64,000 nt of DNA, taken from the NCBI GenBank assembly GCA_905331475.1, contig CAJNYU010001987.1, forward strand, positions 124,001 to 188,000, in the 5' to 3' direction. Shown here piece after piece: positions 1 to 10,626 of this stretch. The position numbers and the translations under genes were made by a program. How positions within the stretch are numbered: position 1 is the stretch's first letter; each line of letters begins with the position of its first letter. The stretch is from Rotaria socialis (Eukaryota; Rotifera; Eurotatoria; Philodinida; Philodinidae). Under the pieces are notes generated by a model. The model did not search any database and had not been told where the DNA came from. It worked only from the letters and a program-made list of their open reading frames with translations.

Positions 1-235
1 AGCAAGCGCTTGTGGATAACACATTGGCTTGTTACAGCGAGTGCTGACAACGCAAACAGTGCAAGGCACTGTGCATGTTACATTATCACTCGAACAAGGT
101 GTCAGGCTCGAGCAAGAGAGCAGTGCAACGGCACATATCCCACCCGAGCCTAGAGTAAGCGCCAGACATTCACAATCGGAGTTGGTTGAACAAGGCGCCA
201 CGCTAGTATTACACGTTGAAGGTTGGCATTGCAAG
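1..235 (-). CDS. Partial Cys-rich extracellular-type protein, runs off the left edge
   Basis: Read on the minus strand, bases 235 to 1 are open without a stop and contain about 14 cysteines in 78 codons. They include a segment reading CSTNSDCECL and then GGICAV, followed by regularly spaced Cys. An acceptor-like TATTCGCTAG sits just upstream (236-245), and a stop in the same frame lies at about 261-263, so this looks like an internal or last exon that enters from the right and continues past base 1. Local base composition is clearly richer in G+C than the flanks, as expected for coding DNA here. Disulfide-rich repeats of this style are common in secreted rotifer proteins as I recall them; this is recollection, not a search. 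No catalytic motif is visible and the function is unknown. The open frame on the plus strand (29-265) is taken to be its shadow. Confidence 0.5.
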
Positions 236-1148
236 CTAGCGAATATTTGCCCTATTCAATATTGAAAATATAGTGTTCATGTTAAGATCGATGCCTGTTC
301 TCACCTAATATGCTAAAACCAATAATAGAGGAGTATGAAAAATTATTTTACAGCAATGTTTGTCGTTAGACGTCAGTCACTTACATAAAAATAACCAGCA
401 CTATTGACATGTTCGTTGTACTGTTGAAAATTTGTAAATGCAAGTAACACAGTGGCTCGAGCTTTATACGTTTCGCATCTACTCTTACGCCTACCATCAC
501 CTTCTGGTTGAAAATTGTTCGAAGCCAACACAGGCAACTGAGTTCAAAAACAAAATCTTCCGCTATTTAAGAAAACAAATATTTTTTCGATTTCTATCCT
601 CAGGAGGGTGCCTGTGTTTCAGTATTCGCTTCGATGGCACTCACATGCTTGCTAATCGATTATGTGACGTATATATCATTAAATGGAAGTGATTAATTCT
701 TTCAGCATGCGCTTCACTTTAATAAAATAAGAGGAGAATGGTAAACCCTTGAAGGGTTTATTACTCTACTCTTATTTTCTACAGTGTGTATTTACGTATA
801 CAAATAAAGTCATTTTTCTCTCATTACATGAATGGACTAAGTAAAAAGAACTTGTTGCTACATGAATTATATTCTGTCCGTGCACAATATTAATTCTTTC
901 TCCTAGTCATATTTATTTTTTACCTTTATGCACACGGGTCTCCATCAAACAAATAATGATGCATAACTTTGAAAATATAATTACTTCCGTTCTTTTTTCA
1001 TAAAAAGGATTCGGATATTACAGGTTTGAGCAGCCAATATGAAGATAAATTAGTAGAATTCCATAAAGATTACTTGGAAAGTTGCTGATTATTATTTATC
1101 CTAGCCATTGGCACCATTATTGAAGAGCATACAAATTTCGTGTGTATA
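236..1148. other. Intergenic or intronic, nothing recognised
   Basis: Contains an 84-codon plus-strand open frame (438-692) with no recognisable domain and low-complexity AT-rich flanks; I do not support it as a gene. An upstream exon of the Cys-rich minus-strand gene could lie here but I could not identify one. Confidence 0.4.
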
Positions 1149-1526
1149 TGTTGCAGGAGAAATTAAAATTCAGTAGAATTTAAAATTCTACTAGTAGAAA
1201 TTAAAATTTTAATTTCTACTAGTATAACTTAAAATCACCAAATTATTTTAATTTCTACTAGTATAGCTTGAAATTTCCGGTTATTTTAATTTCTCCTAGT
1301 AGAGAATTAAATTTTAATTTCTCCTATAGTAGAATTTTAAATTCTACTAGACACTTTTATTATAGAACATATTTTAATTTCTCCTATAGTAGAGATTGAA
1401 ATCCANAGCTCTACTAGGAGAAATTAAAATAATTTGGTGATTTTAAGTTATACTAGTAGAAATTAAAATTTTAATTTCTACTAGTAGAATTTTAAATTCT
1501 ACTGAATTTTAATTTCTCCTGCAACA
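1149..1526. mobile_element. Foldback MITE with ~119-bp terminal inverted repeats and TA duplication
   Basis: The element starts TGTTGCAGGAGAAATT and ends with the exact reverse complement, flanked by TA on both sides (1147-1148 and 1527-1528). The two arms (about 1149-1267 and 1408-1526) are almost perfect inverted copies. They are built from repeated AATTTCTACTAG and TTAATTTCTCCTA palindromic units, and the middle holds more degenerate copies of the same units. No open frame. A TA duplication and short length fit a non-autonomous Tc1/mariner-type element. A single undetermined base sits at 1406, where the hairpin would hinder sequencing or assembly. Confidence 0.85.
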
Positions 1527-1528
1527 TA

Positions 1529-3226
1529 TTCTATAGATTGTGTTATGTATCTATATGATCCTAGAGTAAATTACTAGAATTATAGAAAAATAATCGACAT
1601 TATTAGCAAATAATTAGAATTGCAAGAGCCAATGGTACGTTCCACAAAAGTCATCATGATGAACATTTGGAACTTTTTCACCAGTCGATATTAACTAATT
1701 GTAATATTTTTGTGTATTGTTGACTGTAGCAAAATTCCTTTAGATTCCTAATACGAAAACAAATAATTATTAGCTGTCGAAAACAAAGAGAAATGAAACC
1801 GTTTACATCTTAAAAAACTGTAGCAGATTTATATTAAATTTTAATAGAACTATTTGAGTTCCCCTTGCTGTTATTAACATGGATAAGAACAATAAATTAT
1901 GAATAAAATCCAAAACGGAAGTCGTAGTAAATGATTCATAACAATTTTTCTGGCTTCAATGTTAAGTGATTTTATTTTTTCATAACGAGTAAAATTGATG
2001 AATGCAACAGAAGAATGATTAAATATTAAACTACAACTTATAACGGTGCAAATATCTAATGAATGAAACTTTACACTTGTTATCATTCGATCAAATAATC
2101 TATATACTTTTGTGTTACGCTTATACGAAGCAATACAATTTTTACTTGTATCTTCCTATTTAGCATCTGTTAAAACATAGAAATTGATCGTATTTTTATG
2201 AAACAGGATTATGAATTGGTGGTTAGCCTTAATTGATTGTGAACGTCTTTATTCATGGAGTATCAAACGATTTATTGTTCAACATCAAACAACGATCGCA
2301 CAACGAAGTAATCCAGATATTTTTAGACAAAAGCTAATTGTTGCCGCTCATGTAGAAGAAAATCGATCGAGTAGTTGATCAAATTGAGACATTCTATTTT
2401 AAAAAAAAAACTTTTTATTATTCATGCTTTTCGTCAAATGCAGAATTATTCATAAAGAAACCTTTGGATATGCAACAGAGTTTTTTTTCAAGTAAGAATA
2501 TGCTGATTATACACGAGACAATCGAACAGTACAGTATATTGAAACAATATGGATGAATTTTTGCATCTAGAAGAGGTTGTCAAGTTCTTCGAAACATGAG
2601 ATATGATCAAAAAATTATATAGACATGAATAGAGACAATATTGATGATAAATGTAGTAAAAGAAACATAAATCAATTAATTGACGAATATTTATCGTTGA
2701 TGTGCTAGAAAAATCTTTACAAAGATAGACACCAATTGAAACACATGCTAACAGTTGAACAGTAAACTTTGAATCTTAAATACTTTAAATAGAATTTGAA
2801 TGCTTTACATTATCAACCGTCAAACATAAGAAACAGAAGAATAAAAATTGTTTTTCTGCAATTTTCTTTCTCATTTACTCCTCTTCTGTATTTGAAATTT
2901 TCAAATGACTATAAATAGTATTTAGATGAGACATCATCTTAGTTTTTGTTTAATATTCTTCTATTGATTTTGAGAGAAAAAAATGAAATTTCAAGACTGA
3001 AATTAAAAAGTTCATCGCTTTTGAATGAAAGTAACTTTATTTCATATTCAATCATCATATTTTCAATTGAAACATCTCTTGATCACCTATCCATTTTATT
3101 ACTATTCGAATAATTGGCACGATATTTCAAACTAATAGATTTGTACAAATTTATTTTTTCATATAAAGTCTAATACTTATAAAAATATTCAATCGTTAAA
3201 TGTCATGTTATAGTGCTAACACAATA
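1529..3226. other. Intergenic, AT-rich; one weak open frame
   Basis: Mostly simple AT-rich sequence. A 55-codon plus-strand frame at 2211-2378 starts MNWWLALIDCERLYSW and follows an acceptor-like tract (ATGAAACAG). Its composition is protein-like, so it could be a gene remnant, but it has no partner exon that I can find and no domain I recognise. Confidence 0.3.
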
Positions 3227-5320
3227 CTATTGACGAAAACATTGAAAAGCTCGCTGTCGAACCGTATTAATCCAATCGATTCGATGTTGCGTTTCTCGAA
3301 GTGCAATATTTAATTCATCAGTAACACTTTTATGAATTTGATAATCTCTTAAATAGAGTCCTTTTTGATATTCCGTAATAGCTGGTTGATGAGACATAAC
3401 TAATGTTAGCATATTATTTTTTGGAAAACGATTTATTTGTTCTGATTTTCTCGATGCTTGTTGTACACAATTCAGAAGACGTTTACGATATATTTCTTCA
3501 TCAGCTAAACGTTTATCAAGTTGCTCAATAAGTATTTGTAGTTTACTTTGATCACTTCTTTGATTGATTGGTTTCACATTTGATGAAAATAATGGAGGAA
3601 ATATCGGATTATCCTCATGTTGACTAATTATATCTAATGGATCGTTACGGTATATGGATGATCTAAATAAAAAGATTCATCAAGCATTATTGTATATTTC
3701 TTCAAGCTTAGTTATATTTACATGGGACTTTTATTAGCAATTGGCAATTTAACATCTGATGAAGCTGATGAATTACTTGTTACATCGGCTGAAAAAAAAT
3801 TTGATGGTTTATGAACATTTTCATTTGGTTTTATTATCTTATGATTATCTTCTAAAATGACTTCTTGCGATTCATGTTGTTGATTATGACAAGAGCGAGG
3901 AGTCAACGTGATCATTGTAACAGATGTTGTTCCTGTGTAACTTTTAATACTAACACCATTATTATTATTATTTTCAATAGTATTAATATTATTATGCTGC
4001 TGATGATGATGATGAATACTATTATTCTTGTGATTATCCTGATCGTGATTATTTTCGACATGATTATTATCATTATTATTATAATCGTGATCATTATGAA
4101 GATGGTTATTATTGTGATTATTATTATCATTGAAACGATTTGTTTGCGAATAAGTTTCAAGCATTGTTGTTTCAAGATCAAATAGTTTTGTACATAATTG
4201 TAAAGCATATTCAAATTTTAAGACAATATCAGGTATAAGACGAAGCACATATGTCATATGATGATCATGAAATGGTATCGATGCTGAAATATATTTCTCG
4301 CTTTCATCCCATAGAGTTGATGCATTCGCATAAAATTCATCATGAAGTAAAACTTGTATTTGTTCATTGATTTTTTTTAATTGTATTTTCAATTCTGCTG
4401 CTTGTCGAATATATCGAACGCGAACTTTTGATATACGACTTCTTGGCGAGAATTTTCCTTTTGATAAAAGTAAATTTGATTGTTGTTGTTCAGATTCATC
4501 TTCATGAAAATCAATGGCTAATGTTGTAACTAATAATTCAGCTTCAAATGTCGAATGGCAATGACGAAGTTCAGCTAATTGAAGACGAAATTGATCAATA
4601 ACGGTTAAGACTTTTTTATTATCACGTGCATTTTTATTAAGAAGACGAACAAACTCATCGATTGTAGTTAAATTATAACTTGCGTAGGATTTAAAAAGAC
4701 GTGCACACATTTTTAATGTTTCATGAAATGCTTTTACATTATAAGTTTGAACTATATGTTTTATTCGACGACGTAAGGCTATAAATAAATGTTCAAGAGA
4801 ATATGCATTATCAATAGACTGAGTACTATCATTTGATGGTGGACGACGTGGCGTTTCTTGTAGTAGTAGTTGTTCTTGTTGCTGCCGTTGTTTTTGTTGT
4901 TGCTGTTGTTGAGACGTATCCCCTAGTAACAAGAAGCTTATCTTAATTTATTTTACATCATGCTCATTTTTAAATACAAAATATAATGTAAAGCAAAAGA
5001 TACATCAGATATTATATATTTTCTTTTAGTCGAGATATATCATCTGAAGTTCTATACAGTTCATTATTTATTATTAATTAATTATTTGTTTGCGTCATGA
5101 AATTTAAAAGCGAAGTGCTTTATCGCATGAAGTTAATCATTCTTGCATTCATTTAATTTTACTATATAGTGATCAACGAAAGGACCAATTACAATTGCTT
5201 GTAAGAAAGACAATTTTTTTTTGTTTTTACATCATAAAAATTAACGCACAACTCACCTATATTCGATGATATTAAAGGTAAACGAACGTTATTCGTGTTA
5301 CTCCATCCTGATGTAAGCAT
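3227..5320 (-). CDS. Hypothetical Gln/Asn-rich helical protein, three exons
   Basis: Three minus-strand exons join in phase: 5320-5257 (starts MLTSGWSNTNNVRLP), 4922-3722 and 3662-3227, giving 1701 nt or about 566 residues. The donors are GTGAGT and GTAAAT and the acceptors TTACTAG and TATTTAG. Both joins keep the frame (N-I-G-D and S-P-I-S-S), which extends the obvious long frame at both ends. Residues 23-45 are Gln-rich. Residues 60-280 look alpha-helical, with a conserved-looking stretch around RRRIKHIVQTYNVKAFHETL. An Asn/His/Asp-rich low-complexity tract follows at about 290-350. The last exon is helical again and ends QRAFQCFRQ. The first intron is 334 bp. I do not recognise the family; no signal peptide or membrane segment is seen. 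Confidence 0.75.
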
Positions 5321-6057
5321 CATTGACTATTGTGATGCTTGAATATAATAATCAAAGAATAGTAATCGGAGAAAGTATGTAAGACGTTTGCCAAGATTAC
5401 ATGCAAATAAACGAACGGAACGGAAGAAGTAGATGCATACATCAATCTACAACATACTTGGCAGGGAACAATTCAGCTACATATTTCATTTTTTCTTTTT
5501 TTCTCTTGTCTCAACATCTCTATCGATTTTTTTCTTCAGTTAGATTCTTCAAACAATCAAATACGAAAGCATAAAAATAAGAAAAAAAGGATTCTTGTTA
5601 ATCAACTTCTATGTTTAACATAGGCATCAAATAGAAAGATAATAAACAATAAAAAAAAAACTTGATTCGATTAAAATTCTGTTGGACATATTAAAGAAAA
5701 ATATTTCTGACGTAATGAAATATATTCTTCTTTGATTTATTCTTTATTGCATTGAGCATCGAAATTAAACTCAACGATGCACATAAACTCATCGAACCGA
5801 TTCAATAGCATCGCAGGTTCTATTCATCGGCTTTAATTAGTATAAACATGCTTTCTATGCCATTTCCCGTTTTTCATTGTGCTTGATTCCGAACGTCTTC
5901 TTTCTTCTTTTTTCTTCTTTTTTTTCTTCTTTGCTCCTTTCTTGTTGATTCTTAACTAAATCATTACCATGCTCGTCTTTATGATTGTAAGTTGAAGAGC
6001 TTAACGTGATTTCTCACAGAAATTGTCTTTTTTTCAATTACCCGAAAGAAAACTAAA
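5321..6057. promoter_or_regulatory. Divergent intergenic region
   Basis: About 740 bp between the start of the Gln/Asn-rich gene (-) and the start of the small secreted protein (+). It carries long pyrimidine tracts (5490-5530, 5900-5945). It should hold both promoters, but no specific factor site was identified. Confidence 0.35.
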
Positions 6058-6342
6058 ATGTTTTCATTACTTGTTTTAATTCTGTTTATATTTCGAATCC
6101 CAACATCAACAGATTCGGCTGTTTTATTTTTTCATAAGAAAGTCGACAAGCAGGGTCGTTTTCATTCACCTCAACATGGTAGCGCATCGGCATTGCCCGG
6201 TACTGTTTGGACACATTTTCAATGTGATTCAAAAGTAAGTCCATTTATTGGTATTGGTTTTGGTTGTTATTGTCCTGGAGCATGGTGTTCAAATAATGCC
6301 CAATGTTGTTCGCAAATGTGTTATAAAAAAACTTGTTACTAA
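6058..6342 (+). CDS. Small secreted cysteine-rich protein (94 aa)
   Basis: A single-exon frame of 94 codons. Residues 1-20 are a clear signal peptide (hydrophobic core LLVLILFIF). The mature part has eight cysteines at 56, 70, 72, 77, 83, 84, 88 and 93, with the adjacent pair CC at 83-84. A CxC-x4-C-x5-CC-x3-C-x4-C spacing recalls cystine-knot-type peptides. An AATAAA at 6395-6400 lies 53 bp past the stop. A GTAAGT inside the frame (6234) resembles a donor, but the only nearby acceptor would give a 46-bp intron and break the frame, so I keep it as coding. Disulfide-stabilised secreted peptides of this size include antimicrobial, signalling and protease-inhibitor types; the sequence does not tell which. 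Confidence 0.7.
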   Translation: MFSLLVLILFIFRIPTSTDSAVLFFHKKVDKQGRFHSPQHGSASALPGTVWTHFQCDSKVSPFIGIGFGCYCPGAWCSNNAQCCSQMCYKKTCY

Positions 6343-6394
6343 TTTTGAACACATTTATAATGCAAAATTTATTGTACATCTCGGTGTTTCATGA

Positions 6395-6400
6395 AATAAA
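6395..6400 (+). terminator. Poly(A) signal AATAAA
   Basis: Canonical hexamer 53 bp after the stop of the small secreted protein gene. Confidence 0.6.
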
Positions 6401-9400
6401 AGAAATATTTATTGATGTATTTATTTTTTTCATAAGATTTTTTTATAATCATAAGCGTCTTATTTCTTTTCTAAATTTAACGTTCACTATATGATGAAAT
6501 AATAAAATGGTGAAATGTTGAAATATACGTTTTTGTTTTCATATTGCCTATCGAGTTTCAATCATGTATTGTACATGAAAAGAACAAAGAGTTTTGAGCG
6601 TTTGATTATCCTCCTTTTTTTTTCTCGTGTGAAGAAGCTCTTTTGCAGTCTAAGAAAATTTTGAAAGAGAAATGATCAATGATGTAATTTTATGTGTACA
6701 ATTAGGATGCAAAAAAAGATGTTTGATATATTATTTTCATACTTTTAAAGTCACAAAGATAATCACATTAGGTGTGATTAGTCGAAATAATACTTTTTAA
6801 GCTTGTTGGATCATAGTATATATGTAGCTTCGGAGAAGATGGGCATGTCTGCCAACATCTTGAGAAATATATTCGTAGGCATTAACTTTGCTATTTAAAA
6901 TATTGAAATAAAATAACCGAATCAAAACGGTGAACCTACTTGTGTGACATTGAAAAATCATAAGTAAGCGTTAGAAGGTATAGAAAAAGAAAATTAAAAT
7001 AGGAAACAAGAACTTTCATGCTTTTTAAGTATACGATATAGATACTTGAAAAGAGAAAGAGTACAATAATATTTCAAGTACTGAAAATTAAATAACACCT
7101 AGTTCTATTTGATTATTTTTCATTGAAATCTAAAGGTAAAATAGCCACTTATCAATAACGATGAATTCTAATTCATATTTCAATTAATAGTATATAGAAT
7201 TGAATCATTTATTTTGAAATCATGTAAATTCATTGATGGTCACAATTTAATATTACAGTAGCATAAAAGGTTTACAAGTGTATATTTAATGGAAAATGTT
7301 TCGACATTAAACAAACCTATTCTAAAAAACATATGCACTCATTAAAGTTTATGGTTTGATATGTAATAATCATTGATTTAGAGAATTAAATTTATTTAAA
7401 AACCAACCAGACTGAAAGCACAATGAAACCTATACAAAAAAGAAAATGATATCTGAACATTTGACTGGGGGCATCAAATTTTGAATTGATATTGTGTATA
7501 TATGTGTGCGCACTTTAAAATAGTGATTTATTGTGAAAAAAATGTGTTGTTTGTAAGTGATTTTATGTACCATTGCATATCTTTATCAAGAATAAATCAA
7601 TTTTCCTTGAAATCTTCGTGTTAACTAAGAGTTTGATATAATCTACAGTAAATCTCAATAATACTTGTGTTTTATTGTCAAGAAGAAAAGAATGATGAAA
7701 AGGATTCTAGGAAACTCATGTTGCATTTCTATGTTTATTTTCCTTTAGAATTTCTCCGTGGTGAAACTATTTGTTTTAATGAAACAATGATGTACTTACT
7801 ACTCCCAATGATTTCTCGTTTAGTTGTCTAACACCGATGGTTTTTTGTTAGTCGTTAATTGATTTTGTAATATAATCTAAGCTTATTTTTTAATAAATTA
7901 GATATGACGTTTGAATCAACAATATTAAAAATCGTGTTGAATTACTCAGAATAAAAATTTTTCTATAGTCAATACTACTAATTATTGTTTATTTATTTTG
8001 TTAGACGCACGAATGAAAGTCAACTACAATTTGTTGTTGTTATCTTCTCCATCATTTGTACCTTTATGAGTTCATTCATTTGTCAAAAAAATCATCTTGC
8101 ATGCAAATATTACTTTTATTTAAGTACATATTTACTATACAATTATCGATTATGGACCGATTAGATGTTATCTAGTGAACATTGATTCATAGTTCGATTG
8201 AATATTTTCAATATCAAAATTTTTTTGACATGACCGTATTTGAGAAGAAAACGAGTATTCACTTATTCAAAACATAATGAATTATCAAGACTTTAACTGG
8301 TAGATTCAAATGGATCATAATTCGCATTAAACATATGGTATCATGAGTATGTTTTATAAAGATCAAACAGTGCATCATAGTTTATTAGAATGAATATTTA
8401 ACGAATTAACTCGATGGGAATCAGTAGAATCTAAATAAAATTATCGATAATTTCGCTGAAAACCATCGATCATTGTCGGAATAAAGCAACCGAAGTGTCT
8501 ACATCTATTGTAGTTTGACGAGAACGCTTCACTCTAGAGACATTGCAATATGCGAGACTACTTTCCAAGACATCTAACCCCACGTTAATCCATCATGTGG
8601 AACAATGGAAATCTATCGATCATGATGATTATATGAATCAATGCTTCCATTAATTTATCAAATATATAAATTTAATAAGAACATAAAAGCAATTGTTGTA
8701 GATATTATCAAACTTTATCAACACGAGAGTTATTATTTTCCATAACTAAAAATATTCTGCTATATGATTAACAAATTATTATTTTTGTGTTAAAGTAAAG
8801 ATTGATCAATCATGCATGAAACAAGTCAACTGATCAGTTAACTTGCTATTGTCTTAATGAATTACAATGTTGTTCAAAGATTATTTTTATTTTTTTTAAA
8901 AGATTTTATTATCGTAGAATATTTCAATAATTAAAAATATCAGGTATGTTTTCTTACTTCATTATCAACTCTAAAATTTCATATACGAATCAATGAATAG
9001 TAAAAAACAATCTAATTATTCGTTTAGTACGAAAACAAATTGGAATCTTGTTTTTTTGTCGTTGCTATTTATTTTAAAATTGCATAAAAAAATCCATTAA
9101 CATATTGTCTATTCATCTAAACCGAATATCACATCTGCTCTACCTGTATGCTTTTATCATGTTCGTTCGATCTTCCTCTAATTTCAACATTGTGCATTCA
9201 CCAAACATCCAGGTACAGATCACCTGCTGACCAAATATATAAATATATATACATATATCAACCTACTTGCTCTAATGAAGCGCAATAATACGCTTATCAA
9301 TGACTATTAGAATTCAACCATCATTTAATCGGTTGAACAACACGCACAAAATGAAGAAAAAAAAGACATTACGTGTCCTCAAACAAGTATTCATAAAAAA

Positions 9401-10626
9401 AAATAAGAAAGAAAATATCCAACCCGATTAGCAGACGTCCCTTAGCCTACGGCAATCAAATCGGTCAGAATTGAGTTCAAAACATCTATAGCATAATTTC
9501 AGTCGGTATGTTCAACAAATGTGTTAACAACAACGATGAACTGATCACCAAACGTAAAACTAAACTATGTGTTATCAATCGATGACACCTCATCGAATAG
9601 ACAATTGTCAACATATACATGTATATAGTAATGACAATCGGCAATAACGAAAAGCGAAAATTAGATCTCACCATTTTACACACATGTTCACTTATCATCT
9701 ATCCAGATGGATAAAATGACGTGTTACATATCAGTTGATCTATTCTAAAAAAAAAAACTAAAACTAAAACGAATTTCCTTTTACTAATCGCACGAAAAAA
9801 AGTAAGAGTGATTTTGATTTTGATTTGTGTAAATGAAAAAACCTTTTTACACATTCGCACACACACACACATGTCTGCTGATCCCGCCCAAGTGAGTAAG
9901 TCATTCTGTTGGGGTGCTACAGATAAATTGACGACAACACCCACATTCGAGTCATAATTACGTCACACAATTAGTGTCAATAGACAGCAGGAGGTTAAAA
10001 TAAAATAAAATAAAATGACAAAAAAAGAGAACATCATCGGATTCCCAAGGTATATTACATTTATTCATCACGCACATTCGATCTTTTTTTTTATTCTATT
10101 CCAATGAGAAGTTTTACTTTGACAATCTGTCATTGTTCTAGTTTTTTTTTCTGATTACAATCGAACACGCGACTAACGTATTTTACCAATTAGAACGTCT
10201 GGCATTATTAAAAAAATATATATCTACGAGAAGTAAGGTAAAGTTGACTTGAAGTTGAACAGAATATGATTGACAGATTATTTTGTAAAGGGGAAGAGAG
10301 AGAGAGAGAGAGAGCAATTGTTCATCGATCGATCGTTAACAACAAAAGGAAAATGAGAAAAAAGAAATGATAAGCGGCATGTCAACCACCTGCCTTTCAA
10401 AATACTCATCATCAATACGAAACAAAATGTCTATTATGCAGGTGAATAAGAAAATCTTGAATTATATGAGCAGCTGGATTGAACAAAACATCACCCTTTT
10501 ATAATCAGATTAGAAATAAATATACGCTTGAATGGTTGAAAGGTGAATGTATATTAGATCATTGAAACATACATAGACATACATTTAAATGAGGAAAAGA
10601 CAAAAAAAAAAGGAAATTGATTTTGA
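6401..10626. other. 4.2-kb intergenic region without a recognisable gene
   Basis: AT-rich, with many short frames in all phases and none protein-like. It holds an (AG)n tract at 10295-10314 and short tandem TAAAA repeats near 9996-10015. It separates the small secreted gene from the 3' end of AHR. I see no repeat-family ends in it. Confidence 0.45.

Noticed and set aside
1149-1526. AATTTCTACTAG units resembling type V CRISPR direct repeats
   Set aside because: The units are palindromic parts of a foldback element, with no regular spacers, no cas genes and eukaryotic context.
3865-4214. Plus- and minus-strand frames rich in Ile/Met
   Set aside because: Shadows of the Asn-rich low-complexity tract of the minus-strand gene.
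9486-9944. Two adjacent minus-strand frames
   Set aside because: Low-complexity, no domain, no usable splice context and no codon signal.
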